Positions 44,110 through 53,106 of a stretch of DNA of 64,000 bases are shown in pieces. The notes under the pieces are model-generated. The model worked only from the letters and a program-made list of their open reading frames with translations, ran no database searches and was not told the origin of the DNA. Made by a program: the position numbers and the translations under genes. The stretch comes from Coriobacteriia bacterium (GTDB taxonomy: Bacteria; Actinomycetota; Coriobacteriia; Coriobacteriales; QAMH01), in the NCBI GenBank assembly GCA_003149935.1, contig QAMH01000006.1, positions 484,121 to 548,120 on the forward strand, written 5' to 3'. The first letter of the stretch is position 1; each line of letters begins with the position of its first letter.

Positions 44110-44568
44110 CTACTCTTCGGTTTCGATGGTCATGATCTTCTCGACTCTGCGGGCATGCCTATCACCCGAAAACTCGGTACCGAGGAAGGTTTCAAGAATT
44201 GCCTTGTTGTCCTCGAGGGACGTGAAACGTCCCGAAAGCGTTGCAATGTTCGCGTTGTTATGCTCGCGCGAAAGCTTGGCGAACTCGGTGGACGTAAGAT
44301 TGGCGGCACGAATGCCATGCACTTTGTTGGCGGCAATCATCATGCCGATACCCGTACCGCAGACGAGCACGCCGTAATCATCATCGCCCTGTGCCACGGC
44401 ACGGGCGGCACGTTTGGCGTAATCGGGATAGTCGACGCTTTCCTCGCTATCGCAGCCGAAGTCATCAACCGTAAAGCCAAGATCCTCGAGCCACGGCTTA
44501 AGCGCTTCCTTCTGCTCGAAGCCGCCATGGTCCGATGCCAAGGCGATACGCAGTTGTGCCATTGTCAT
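44110..44568 (-). CDS. rpiB: Ribose-5-phosphate isomerase B
   Basis: 152 residues, RpiB/LacAB fold. ASDHGGFEQKEALKPWL and the catalytic Cys loop VCGTGIGMMIAANKVHGIRA are typical; DYPDYAKRAARAVAQGD also matches. Interconverts ribulose 5-phosphate and ribose 5-phosphate. The rpiB-glyA pair is common in Gram-positives. Upstream lies a family-1 stem-loop element. Confidence 0.95.
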   Translation of the reverse strand: MTMAQLRIALASDHGGFEQKEALKPWLEDLGFTVDDFGCDSEESVDYPDYAKRAARAVAQGDDDYGVLVCGTGIGMMIAANKVHGIRAANLTSTEFAKLSREHNNANIATLSGRFTSLEDNKAILETFLGTEFSGDRHARRVEKIMTIETEE

Positions 44569-44604
44569 GCCCTCTCGTCGCTATGTGCAAATCAGTCAAG
44601 AGAG

Positions 44605-44757
44605 GTACCGCATTTTCGAGCTTGCTCTCGCACCCGATGAGCGATTGTCGCGAAGCTGCTGCGGAACTCGCACGCAAAGACCGCGTGCTCAGACAGTCCT
44701 CGCAAGACCGCTTCGCGAAAATCGCTCATCTGCTCCAGATGCTCGAAAATGCGGTAC
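44605..44757 (+). repeat. Family-1 stem-loop element, copy C
   Basis: Outer arms 44605-44621 and 44741-44757 are a perfect 17-bp stem. Inner arms 44636-44656 and 44710-44730 pair over 21 bp with one mismatch. The 53-base core 44657-44709 has TGCTGCGGAACTC, hairpin GCACGC/GCGTGC and CAGTCCTCGCAAGACC, as in copies A and B. The CGCACCCG internal loop precedes the inner stem. It lies between tsaC and rpiB; its core reads opposite to both genes. Confidence 0.85.
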
Positions 44758-44778
44758 GTCCCCACTAGTGATGCCGTT

Positions 44779-45396
44779 TTACTCGTGGCTTGTAAGTGTA
44801 GCACCGAAGGCAGCTACATCGAGTAGGACTTGCTCGGGTATCGGCCCTTCACGCAGTATCTTCGGATAAGGGCCCGTGCAATCCACAATCGTTGACGCGC
44901 GGCCAACGCAACACACCTCGGATAGAGAGTCGCCACCAGGCAACTCGCGCATGGATGCGGGGACATCCGCCAGGCGCGAGGGCGCGGGTTCGCCATGGAC
45001 ATTCGCGCTCGTGCAGGCGAGCGGGGCATCGAGCTCTGCGAGGAGCGCGAGCAGCTCGGGCGCATCAGGGCTGCGCAGCGCGATGGTCCCATCGTCTGCG
45101 ACGTCACCAAGTTCGCGCGCGGCACTCGAGGCACGCACGACGAGGGTGAGCGCACCAGGCCAGAACATCTGGGCCAGACGACGGGCATAGGCTGGAACGT
45201 CGTCCGCGAGCGCATCGAGCACGTGGACATCATGCACGAGCCAGGGCAGCACCTGATCGGCGGGACGCTCCTTGAGTTCGAAGATGCTCGCGTATCCCAT
45301 AGAGCCGGGAAGAGCCGCAAGGCCGTAGACAGTATCGGTCGCGACGATCACGGCTTGTCCATCGCGTAGCGCCCGAGAAAGCGTGGAGGCCGTCAT
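44779..45396 (-). CDS. tsaC: L-threonylcarbamoyladenylate synthase (TsaC/Sua5 family)
   Basis: 205 residues of the YrdC fold. ATDTVYGLAA, ELKERPADQVLPWLV (the KxR region), WPGALTLVVR and CTSANVHGEPAPS are family motifs. Makes the TC-AMP intermediate for t6A37; TrmO and MtaB in this window modify the same base further. It lacks the C-terminal Sua5 domain. The start overlaps the recN stop (TGATG). Confidence 0.92.
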   Translation of the reverse strand: MTASTLSRALRDGQAVIVATDTVYGLAALPGSMGYASIFELKERPADQVLPWLVHDVHVLDALADDVPAYARRLAQMFWPGALTLVVRASSAARELGDVADDGTIALRSPDAPELLALLAELDAPLACTSANVHGEPAPSRLADVPASMRELPGGDSLSEVCCVGRASTIVDCTGPYPKILREGPIPEQVLLDVAAFGATLTSHE

Positions 45397-47018
45397 CAGC
45401 GCGTCCCTTCGAGCAGGGAGCGTGCATGGTCGAGCGCACGCTCGTCATCGTCTCCCGAGAGCATGCGAGCAATCTCCGTCACGCGCGCCTCGCCCACGAC
45501 GGGCTCGACGCTCGTATGCGGCATCCCGTCAGCGCCATTCTGCTTGCTCACCACATAGTGCTCGTCGGCCAGCGCGGCAACCTGCGCCAAATGCGTGACG
45601 ACAATGACCTGCGCGTCTTTCGAAAGCGCCGCGAGCCTGCGTGCCACGGCATTGCCGGTGGCACCACCGATGCCGGAATCGACCTCATCAAAGACGATGG
45701 TCGAGCGTGACGCACCGGTATCGGAAGAATCGTAGTGCAGGCACTCGAGCGCAAGCAGGATGCGCGAGAGTTCGCCACCAGATGCGATGCGACGCAACGG
45801 ACGGGGTTTAGACGCCGGGGCGGGTTGGTAGAGAAGCTCGACCTGCTCGCTACCAGCTTCACCCCAACGCTCGAAGGGCAGCTCGTCAAACGAGAACTCG
45901 AAGCTCGCCCCCTCCATCGCAAGCTCGCTTACGGTCTTTGCGAGCTGCTCGCAGAAGCTCTGCGCTGCATCGTGTCGCGCAGCGCTAAGTGCCGCGGCGG
46001 CCTGACGATATGCGTCTTGCGCTTGAGCGAGGCATGCGCGCGCCCGCTCCATGCGTTCGGGCGAGTCCTGGGCTTGTTCAAGGGAGCGTCTCGCCGCCTC
46101 CCAGGTGGCGAAAACCTGGTCCATGCCAGGGCCAAAGCGTTTCATAAGGCCATTGAGCTTATCGAGACGATCAAGCGTCTCCTCGAGCCTGCTCGGATCC
46201 GTGTCGATGCCCTGCGCATACGCGCTCAGGTCACGGGTGAGGTCCTCAAGCTCCTGCATCTGGACGTCAAGCCGACCAATGAGCTCATCGAGATCCTCAT
46301 CGATTCCCTGTTGCCGCATGAGCTCCGAAGTCGCCCGGGCGATGAGGTCGAGGGCGCCATCGTCATCATGCAGCGCAGCGCAGGCACCTTGCAAAGCCTG
46401 AGCGAGCTGGTCTGCATGCTGCAGACGCGGCAACTGTTCCTCAAGCTCCTCGAGCTCGCCTGCCTGCGGGTTGACCTTCTCGATCTGCTCGCAGGTGAAA
46501 CGCATGAACTCGAGCTCCTGCTCGTTTTTGCCCTGGGCCTGTTCGAGCTCGTCAAGAGTGGCGCGTGCCTGCTGGTAGGCCGTGCGAGCCTCGGCGTAGC
46601 GAGCACGGAGCTCGTCATCTTGCGCCCACGCATCAAGATAGGCGAGCTGGCGAGCCGGCTCCAGGAGAAGCACCTGCTCATGTTGCCCGTGCACTTCGAT
46701 CGACGACGTGAGTGTGGCAAGCTCGCCGACGGTGGCCATTGCTCCGTCAATCGTACAACGGCTACGCCCGGCGACACTCAGACGCCGACGAACGATATGC
46801 TCGTCTACATCGACGATGCGTGCTTCGGCAAGCGCCTCCTCGGCACCATCACGCACCACCGTATTGTCGGCACGCGCACCACATATGAGCTTGAGGGCCG
46901 CGAGAAGCGCCGTCTTTCCCGCACCCGTCTCGCCCGTGAGGACGGTCAGACCCGGTGCGAAGGCTATGGTCGCGTCCTCGATGAGGGCGATATTGGATAC
47001 ATGGAGCTCGTCGAGCAT
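45396..47018 (-). CDS. recN: DNA repair protein RecN
   Basis: 540 residues, SMC-like ATPase for double-strand-break repair. Walker A GETGAGKTALLAAL near residue 30, a long coiled coil in the middle, and the C-terminal RRIASGGELSRILLALE signature with FDEVDSGIGGATG Walker B. The ATG at 47018 gives the family start MLDELHVSNIALI; a longer frame reaches into nadK. Overlaps tsaC. Confidence 0.96.
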   Translation of the reverse strand: MLDELHVSNIALIEDATIAFAPGLTVLTGETGAGKTALLAALKLICGARADNTVVRDGAEEALAEARIVDVDEHIVRRRLSVAGRSRCTIDGAMATVGELATLTSSIEVHGQHEQVLLLEPARQLAYLDAWAQDDELRARYAEARTAYQQARATLDELEQAQGKNEQELEFMRFTCEQIEKVNPQAGELEELEEQLPRLQHADQLAQALQGACAALHDDDGALDLIARATSELMRQQGIDEDLDELIGRLDVQMQELEDLTRDLSAYAQGIDTDPSRLEETLDRLDKLNGLMKRFGPGMDQVFATWEAARRSLEQAQDSPERMERARACLAQAQDAYRQAAAALSAARHDAAQSFCEQLAKTVSELAMEGASFEFSFDELPFERWGEAGSEQVELLYQPAPASKPRPLRRIASGGELSRILLALECLHYDSSDTGASRSTIVFDEVDSGIGGATGNAVARRLAALSKDAQVIVVTHLAQVAALADEHYVVSKQNGADGMPHTSVEPVVGEARVTEIARMLSGDDDERALDHARSLLEGTR

Positions 47019-47028
47019 GTGCCCCTCC

Positions 47029-47874
47029 CTATTGTCGCTCGGGCATGTCCGGATGCGGACCACCGAAGAAGACGCGCGAGACATTGCGGAAGAAGGCGTC
47101 GCCACCGCGTGCCAAGAGCAAGTCACGCTCTCCGCGGCGCACCTCTATCGAGGAGGGCTGGTCGACATCGATCATGACCCCATCTACGAACACCGACGCA
47201 TCGCGCGAACGCGTCGTATCCATGATGACCTCGAGCACATCCGAAGGCGCGAGCACAATGGCACGGGTGTTGAGCGCATGGGGCGCAACCGGCACGACGA
47301 CAAGACCCGTATAGGCCGGAGACACGATGGGGCCACCAGCCGAGAGCGCGTAGCCCGTCGATCCTGTGGGCGTGGCAACCACCAGGCCATCGGCCTTGAG
47401 CTGCGCAATGGTGATTCCGTTGATGCCGTAGCGATACTCGACCACGCGCCCGCTACGACCGCGTGTATAGGCAATCTCATTGAGAGCGGTCGCGTTGATG
47501 ACCTGGCCGTCAGCCTGCTCTATCGTGATGTCGGCTGTCGAGCGATGCTCGAAGACCATGTCACCAGCCAGGGCGTTCGTGACGAGCTCGACATCATCGC
47601 GTGCCGGATTGCCGGAAAGAAACGAGAGGGTGCCGTAATTGAGGGCGAGCATGGGCACGGGAGCAAAATCGACAAGACGTGCGGCGCGCAGGAAGGTACC
47701 GTCGCCACCCATGCAAACGACAAGCGCGAGCTCGTCGACGGGGACAGACAGCTGGTCAGGCGCCTTGGAGTCCTGGACGAGGGCATCGATACCGGATATG
47801 ACAAGGCGCGAAGCGAGATAGTGGGCCGCGGTACCAACCTCGTCCACGTTGCTTGGCACGATCAGAACCTTCAC
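47029..47874 (-). CDS. nadK: NAD kinase
   Basis: 281 residues. Phosphorylates NAD to NADP. CMGGDGTFLRAARL holds the GGDG motif; LNYGTLSFLSG (compare GxLGFL), ALNEIAYTRG and TPTGSTGYALSAGGP are typical. Overlaps the tlyA stop by 4 bases and is followed by recN, the common tlyA-nadK-recN order. Confidence 0.95.
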   Translation of the reverse strand: MKVLIVPSNVDEVGTAAHYLASRLVISGIDALVQDSKAPDQLSVPVDELALVVCMGGDGTFLRAARLVDFAPVPMLALNYGTLSFLSGNPARDDVELVTNALAGDMVFEHRSTADITIEQADGQVINATALNEIAYTRGRSGRVVEYRYGINGITIAQLKADGLVVATPTGSTGYALSAGGPIVSPAYTGLVVVPVAPHALNTRAIVLAPSDVLEVIMDTTRSRDASVFVDGVMIDVDQPSSIEVRRGERDLLLARGGDAFFRNVSRVFFGGPHPDMPERQ

Positions 47875-48692
47875 GATTCACCTTTCAGCTTGGCATGCGC
47901 CTCTGCGACGACACGCTCGATTTCATCGAAGCACATACTACCCTCTCGCGGGGAATCGCATGGCCGGGATTTCGCCCAAAAGAGAAACTCGATATTACCC
48001 GCAGGGCCCGTGACGGGTGAATACGTGAGACCGCAGACCTCGAATCCGCAGGCACGCGCGCTCTCGAAAACCGCCTCGATGCAGCGAGCGTGTGCCTGGG
48101 GATCGTGTACGACGCCCCCTTCTCCAACGTCTTCCTTGGATGCCTCGAATTGCGGTTTGATAAGCGAGACGAAGCAACCCTGGGGCTTCAGGAACGCGGC
48201 GACATCGCTCATGACAGACGCAAGGCTGATGAACGAAAGGTCGGCAACAACCAGATCGAAAGGACCGTCTATGTCGGCAGCACTCACGTTGCGGATGTTC
48301 GTACGCTCGAAAAGGCTCACACGTGGGTCATTGCGCAAACGCCAGTCGAATTGTCCCACGCCCACATCGACTGCGCTCACACGCGCAGCACCTCGCTGGA
48401 GCAGGCAGTCGGTAAAACCGCCACTCGAAGCGCCTAAGTCAGCACATGCAAGGCCCCCGACCTCAAGGCCGAAGGTATCGAGGGCCTGTTGGAGTTTGAG
48501 ACCACCGCGCGACACGAAGCCACCACGCCGCTTATCGTCTTTAAGACGCAAGGCAACATCGGGCTTCACGCTCATGCCGGCACTCGTGGCGCGATGCTCA
48601 CCCACCACGACCTCGCCAGCCATGACATACGCCTGAGCATCATGCAGGTCACGCGCGAGCCCGCGCTCTACGAGAAGCTCGTCAAGTCGCAT
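47871..48692 (-). CDS. tlyA: TlyA family rRNA (cytidine-2'-O)-methyltransferase
   Basis: 273 residues. S4 RNA-binding domain at the start (MRLDELLVERGLARDLHDAQ) and an FtsJ-like methyltransferase domain (ADLGASSGGFTDCLLQRGAARV, DLSFISLASV). Homologues methylate ribose 2'-OH of rRNA and are hemolysin-named. Lies 9 bases after dxs, as in many Gram-positives. Confidence 0.94.
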   Translation of the reverse strand: MRLDELLVERGLARDLHDAQAYVMAGEVVVGEHRATSAGMSVKPDVALRLKDDKRRGGFVSRGGLKLQQALDTFGLEVGGLACADLGASSGGFTDCLLQRGAARVSAVDVGVGQFDWRLRNDPRVSLFERTNIRNVSAADIDGPFDLVVADLSFISLASVMSDVAAFLKPQGCFVSLIKPQFEASKEDVGEGGVVHDPQAHARCIEAVFESARACGFEVCGLTYSPVTGPAGNIEFLFWAKSRPCDSPREGSMCFDEIERVVAEAHAKLKGES

Positions 48693-48701
48693 GGGTAACC
48701 T

Positions 48702-50573
48702 CTAGGATTGATACGCTGCGAGCACCTCGGCGCTGATGCTTTCCGCATCGAGTCCGAGCACTTCAAAGAGCTTGTCGACCGGACCTTGGGTCACGAAGGT
48801 GTCGGGGATGCCGAAGCGCCTGACCGGACAACTCTCACCCATATCGGAAAGCAGCTCGAGCACGCCCGAACCGAATCCTCCCGTGATGACGCCATCCTCG
48901 AGCGTGAAGATATGGCCCGTATGGGCGGCATCACGCAACGCGTCGGCATCAATGGGCTTGGCCCAGCGCATGTCCCAGATGGAAAGCTCGACTCCCTGAC
49001 GCGCGGCTACCTCGGCAACCTCGCACGCGACATCGACCATGCGACCCAAGGCGAGTAGCGCCCCGTCGGCACCGTCCCTGACCTTGACGGCATGACCCTC
49101 CTGCCACGGCTCGCATGCACCTGGAGCGACGGGGGCGCTGCCGCGCGGATAGCGAATGGCCACGGGCCCTTCGAGCGCCATGGCGCAGCGCAGCGCCATG
49201 CGCAGCTCCCCATCGCTGGAAGGGGCGAGGATGCGCATGTTGGGAATCATACGCAGGTAGACAAGGTCGAAAACACCATGATGCGTAGGGCCATCATCAC
49301 CCACGAGCCCCGCTCGATCAAGACAGAAGACGACATGGGCCTTCTGTAGACCGACATTGACGATAGCTTGGTCGATGGCGCGCTGCATGAAAGTCGAGTA
49401 GATGGCGACGACGGGCTTCTTGCCTGCAAGCGCAAGCGAGCTTGCCATGCCAACGGCATGCTCCTCGGCTATGCCGACATCAAAGAAGCGCTCGGGGTAG
49501 GCCTTCGCGAAAGCGGAAAGTCCCGTGCCGCTCGCCATCGCCGCCGTGATGGCGACGATTGACGGATCATCCTCGGCAAGCTTGATGAGCTCGTCGGAGA
49601 AGACCTGCGTCCAGGTGGGATTAGCGTTCGATTTGGGCTTGGGCGTACCCGACGCGATATCGAAGGGGCCGACGCCGTGGAAGAGCGCAGGGTTCTTTTC
49701 GGCGGGACCGTAGCCCTTGCCCTTCATCGTCACCGCATGGATGACAACGGGGCCCTCGAGCGCCTTGGCATCACGGAGGATCTCCTCAAGCGTCTGGATG
49801 TCGTGCCCGTCCACCGGGCCGATATACGTGACGCCGAAGCCCTCGAGAAAGGTCGCGCCGGGAAGCACGAATTGCTTGAATGACTCCTTCGCGGCGTTGC
49901 CGCCACGCATGAGCAGGCGCCCCAGCGTGCCACTCGCGTTGAAGGCGTCCTCGACATGGTTGCGCAGCTGCGTGTACTGATCCGACATGCGCACCTTGGC
50001 AAGATAGGTCGAAAAGCCACCGACATTGGGCGAGATGGACATGCCGTTATCGTTGAGCACGATCAGAAGCGGCGTATTGGCACGACCGATGTCGTTGAGC
50101 GCCTCAAGTGCCATGCCGCCCGTAAACGAGGCATCGCCGATGAGCGCGGCGATGGTCGCATCCGATCCGTCAAGGTCACGTGCAAGGGCATAGCCAAGCG
50201 CCGTCGAGAGCGAATCGGATGCATGGCCCGAATCGTGGGCATCGTATGCGCTTTCGGTAATCTTGGGAAATCCGGAAATGCCCTCATACGTGCGCAAGGT
50301 CTTGAACTGCTTGCGCCGCCCCGTCAAGAGCTTGTGGGCGTACGCTTGATGGCCGACGTCGAAAACGAGACGGTCACGGGGGCAGTCAAGCACGCGATGA
50401 AGCGCGATGATGAGCTCGACGCTACCAAGCGATGGCGCAAGGTGTCCGCCATGCAGCGACGTCGCCGCTATCATCTCGGCGCGCAGCTCGAAGGCCAGAC
50501 GATTAAGCTGCTCATAGCTTAGATCAGCGAGGTCAGCGGGCGACTCTATCGTATCCAGAATCTTCTCAGTCAA
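48702..50573 (-). CDS. dxs: 1-deoxy-D-xylulose-5-phosphate synthase
   Basis: 623 residues. Thiamine-diphosphate enzyme making DXP from pyruvate and glyceraldehyde 3-phosphate, feeding dxr and ispG at 8.9-12.4 kb. FDVGHQAYAHKLLTGR, the ThDP motif GDASFTGGMALEALND and the transketolase-type DRAGLVGDDGPTHHG are present. Between xseB and tlyA, the usual location. Confidence 0.97.
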   Translation of the reverse strand: MTEKILDTIESPADLADLSYEQLNRLAFELRAEMIAATSLHGGHLAPSLGSVELIIALHRVLDCPRDRLVFDVGHQAYAHKLLTGRRKQFKTLRTYEGISGFPKITESAYDAHDSGHASDSLSTALGYALARDLDGSDATIAALIGDASFTGGMALEALNDIGRANTPLLIVLNDNGMSISPNVGGFSTYLAKVRMSDQYTQLRNHVEDAFNASGTLGRLLMRGGNAAKESFKQFVLPGATFLEGFGVTYIGPVDGHDIQTLEEILRDAKALEGPVVIHAVTMKGKGYGPAEKNPALFHGVGPFDIASGTPKPKSNANPTWTQVFSDELIKLAEDDPSIVAITAAMASGTGLSAFAKAYPERFFDVGIAEEHAVGMASSLALAGKKPVVAIYSTFMQRAIDQAIVNVGLQKAHVVFCLDRAGLVGDDGPTHHGVFDLVYLRMIPNMRILAPSSDGELRMALRCAMALEGPVAIRYPRGSAPVAPGACEPWQEGHAVKVRDGADGALLALGRMVDVACEVAEVAARQGVELSIWDMRWAKPIDADALRDAAHTGHIFTLEDGVITGGFGSGVLELLSDMGESCPVRRFGIPDTFVTQGPVDKLFEVLGLDAESISAEVLAAYQS

Positions 50574-50593
50574 ATCCTGTCCGATCTTCGATG

Positions 50594-50842
50594 TTAGATC
50601 GTAATCTCGGGACCCTCTTCTTGACCAGCTTCGACGACCTCGTTGGCCTCGGCAATCTCGGCCGCCGTGTAATCGGGCTTGTCGATGAGCTCGGCACAGC
50701 GATTGCCAAGCCTGATAGCCTCCTCGTAGAGGTCGAGGCTCTTCTCGAGGGAGACGTCCTTGCTACGTACTTCGGAGACAATCTCATCGAGCCGCGCTCG
50801 GACCTCGCCGAATGTTTCCTTGGAACTCTCTGACATCGTCAT
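50594..50842 (-). CDS. xseB: Exodeoxyribonuclease VII small subunit
   Basis: 82 residues, a helical hairpin. Starts at ATG 50842 overlapping the nusB stop by ATGA, or two codons in (50836, GAGGT upstream). FGEVRARLDEIVSEVRSKDVSLEKSLDLYEEA contains the family pattern around LEKSLDLYEEAIRLG. Its C-terminus is longer and acidic. The large subunit gene xseA, usually next to it, is not here; nusB directly precedes. Confidence 0.9.
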   Translation of the reverse strand: MTMSESSKETFGEVRARLDEIVSEVRSKDVSLEKSLDLYEEAIRLGNRCAELIDKPDYTAAEIAEANEVVEAGQEEGPEITI

Positions 50843-51360
50843 ACCTCATCTATCGAAGCTTGCGGCTCGAGCGCATTCGCATCGAGCTGAGCGGCATCCT
50901 CGCCGCAGACCTCGCTCGCGATGCGTCCCAAGACGCCGTTCACGAACTTCGGTGATTCGTCGGTCCCGAAGGCCTTTGCCAACTCGACGGCTTCGTTGAT
51001 GGCGACGCCCGTGGGAATCTCATCGCAATGGAGAATCTCATAGGTGGCAATGCGGATGATGTTGCGATCGACGATGGGCATGCGCTCGAGCGTCCAGTTC
51101 TCGGCTGTCGACCCGATGCGCTCGTCGAGCTCGTCGATATGACCGGCAATGCCGTTGACTAACGTCGAGGCATAGGCAACGAGATCGACGCCCACGAGGT
51201 CGGCATCGCTTACGCCCTGCGGACACTCGGGAACGAGCAAGAGCTCGGTCTCGTTACCGTCGGCAACCTGATCGAGCGGAAGACCCATGAGCTCACCAGT
51301 GTAGAGCAGCTGCAATGCCTCACGGCGGGCAGCCGTGTGTTCATGCCGAAGTGCGGCCAT
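50839..51360 (-). CDS. nusB: Transcription antitermination factor NusB
   Basis: 173 residues. All-helical RNA-binding factor for rRNA antitermination. REALQLLYTGELMG at the start and ATYEILHCDEIPTGVAINEAVELAKAFG (seen as EIPTGVAINEAVELAKAFG) are the family hallmarks, then SPKFVNGVLGRIA. The C-terminus has a short acidic extension. Follows the Asp23 gene by 7 bases. Confidence 0.95.
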   Translation of the reverse strand: MAALRHEHTAARREALQLLYTGELMGLPLDQVADGNETELLLVPECPQGVSDADLVGVDLVAYASTLVNGIAGHIDELDERIGSTAENWTLERMPIVDRNIIRIATYEILHCDEIPTGVAINEAVELAKAFGTDESPKFVNGVLGRIASEVCGEDAAQLDANALEPQASIDEV

Positions 51361-51367
51361 GGCTCGC

Positions 51368-51736
51368 CTACGCCTCGAAAGAGAGCGCGTCTACGTGCAC
51401 GTCGACAGACGTCACCGTGACGCCAATCTGGGCAGCGAGCGCATCGACGATGGCCTTGCGTACGTTCTCGGCGATCTCGACGAGGCGGTAGCCGTAATAC
51501 GCTTGAATGGAGATGGTGACGGCGACTTGCTTATCGCCAAGCGGCTCGATGCGTATACCGTTGGTGGGGATGGCATTGCCCGCATTGAAGGCCGAGCGGA
51601 TGGTCGAGATGGCACCGGCAGTGCCCACTCCGGCAACGCCGGGAACCTCTGCTGCGGCAAGCGAGATGATCGTCTCGACAACACCGGGAGCAATGGTGAT
51701 GCCATCAATCACGTAGCCTTGGTCGATTTCCTTCAC
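51368..51736 (-). CDS. Asp23/Gls24 family protein (YqhY-like)
   Basis: 122 residues. The Asp23 domain begins IAPGVVETIISLAAAEVPGV, then the IQAYYGYRLVEIAENVRKAI helix and a VTSVDVHVDALSFE end. In B. subtilis, YqhY sits in the same accB-accC-yqhY-nusB context and is linked to acetyl-CoA carboxylase control. The start overlaps the accC stop by ATGA. Confidence 0.92.
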   Translation of the reverse strand: MKEIDQGYVIDGITIAPGVVETIISLAAAEVPGVAGVGTAGAISTIRSAFNAGNAIPTNGIRIEPLGDKQVAVTISIQAYYGYRLVEIAENVRKAIVDALAAQIGVTVTSVDVHVDALSFEA

Positions 51737-53088
51737 AGCTGTCCCCCATTCGTTTCGGTTTCGATGAAATCCGTGTACACCATACCTGAGTTAAACGTCG
51801 CGTTGTCGAGCACGCGGCGATGGAAGGGTATCGTCGTGGCGACGCCCTCGATGACGAACTCGTCAAGGGCGCGCTTGCCACGTGCAATGGCCTCCTCGCG
51901 CGTGTCACCCCATACGATGAGCTTTGCCATGAGCGAATCATAGGTGGGAGGAATCGCGTCACCGGCGCGCAGGTGCGTGTCGACGCGCACACCTGGACCA
52001 CCCGGCATGTCGAAGCGCGTGATGGTACCCGGGCAGGGACGGAAATCATGCGCCGGGTCTTCCGCATTGATGCGAAACTCGATGGCGCAGGCCTTCGGCG
52101 ACATCGGTGCGAGGTCCGCACAGGTGATGGGGTCACCCGAAGCGACAATGAGTTGCTGCTTGATGATATCGACACCGGTGATCTGCTCGGAAACCGGATG
52201 CTCGACCTGGACGCGCGTGTTCATCTCCATGAAGTAGAAGCTGCCATCCGTGTCGAGCAGGAACTCGATGGTGCCGGCGTTGACATAGCCCACGCCGCGC
52301 ACCGCTTTGAGCGCGGCCTCACCCATCGCCTGGCGCGTTTCCTCGTCGATGACGGGACAGGGCGCCTCCTCGATGAGCTTCTGGTGACGGCGTTGAATCG
52401 AGCAATCGCGCTCGCAGAGGTGCATGGCGTTGCCATGCGTATCGGCGATGATCTGAATCTCCACATGACGCGGACGGCGGATGAGTTTCTCGAGATAGAC
52501 CTCGTCGTTGCCGAAGGCGTTGGCCGCCTCGGTACGCGCGGCGACGAACATCTTCTCGAGCTCGTCGTCGTCATTGGCCTCGCGCATGCCCTTGCCGCCG
52601 CCGCCAGCCGATGCCTTGATAAGCACGGGATAGCCGACTTTGTGGGCAAACGCACGTGCTTCCTCGACGGTATCGACGGGGCCGTCGCTACCGGGCACAG
52701 TGGGAACGCCAAGCTCCTTCATCGTCGCCTTGGCCGCCGCCTTGTTGCCGAGCGAATCGATGCACTCGGGTGACGGGCCGATGAAGATGATGTCGTTATC
52801 GGCACAGGCACGGGCGAAATCGGCGTTCTCCGAAAGGAAGCCGTAGCCCGGATGGATGGCCTGCGCGCCGGTGATCTTGGCAGCCGCGATGATATTGGGG
52901 ATGTTGAGGTACGAGAGCGCGGATGGCGCCGGACCGATGCAGACGCTCTCGTCTGCCATCTCGACAGCGCGCGTGTCCTTATCGGCCTCCGAATACACGA
53001 CGACGCACTTGATGCCGAGCTCATGTGCGGCACGCACGACGCGTAGGGCGATTTCGCCACGATTGGCGATGAGAATCTTGTCAAGCAT
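51733..53088 (-). CDS. accC: Biotin carboxylase (AccC/PycA type)
   Basis: 451 residues. ATP-grasp enzyme carboxylating biotin on a carrier. ILIANRGEIALRVVRAAHEL, KASAGGGGKGMREA, ECDRSIQRRHQKLIEEAP-type segment (here RDCSIQRRHQKLIEEAP) and MEMNTRVQVEHPV are all present. It ends after the biotin-carboxylase C domain, so it needs the carrier fused to the carboxyltransferase just upstream. Start is 18 bases past that gene. Confidence 0.95.
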   Translation of the reverse strand: MLDKILIANRGEIALRVVRAAHELGIKCVVVYSEADKDTRAVEMADESVCIGPAPSALSYLNIPNIIAAAKITGAQAIHPGYGFLSENADFARACADNDIIFIGPSPECIDSLGNKAAAKATMKELGVPTVPGSDGPVDTVEEARAFAHKVGYPVLIKASAGGGGKGMREANDDDELEKMFVAARTEAANAFGNDEVYLEKLIRRPRHVEIQIIADTHGNAMHLCERDCSIQRRHQKLIEEAPCPVIDEETRQAMGEAALKAVRGVGYVNAGTIEFLLDTDGSFYFMEMNTRVQVEHPVSEQITGVDIIKQQLIVASGDPITCADLAPMSPKACAIEFRINAEDPAHDFRPCPGTITRFDMPGGPGVRVDTHLRAGDAIPPTYDSLMAKLIVWGDTREEAIARGKRALDEFVIEGVATTIPFHRRVLDNATFNSGMVYTDFIETETNGGQL

Positions 53089-53106
53089 TCGCGATCCGGG
53101 CCTTTC

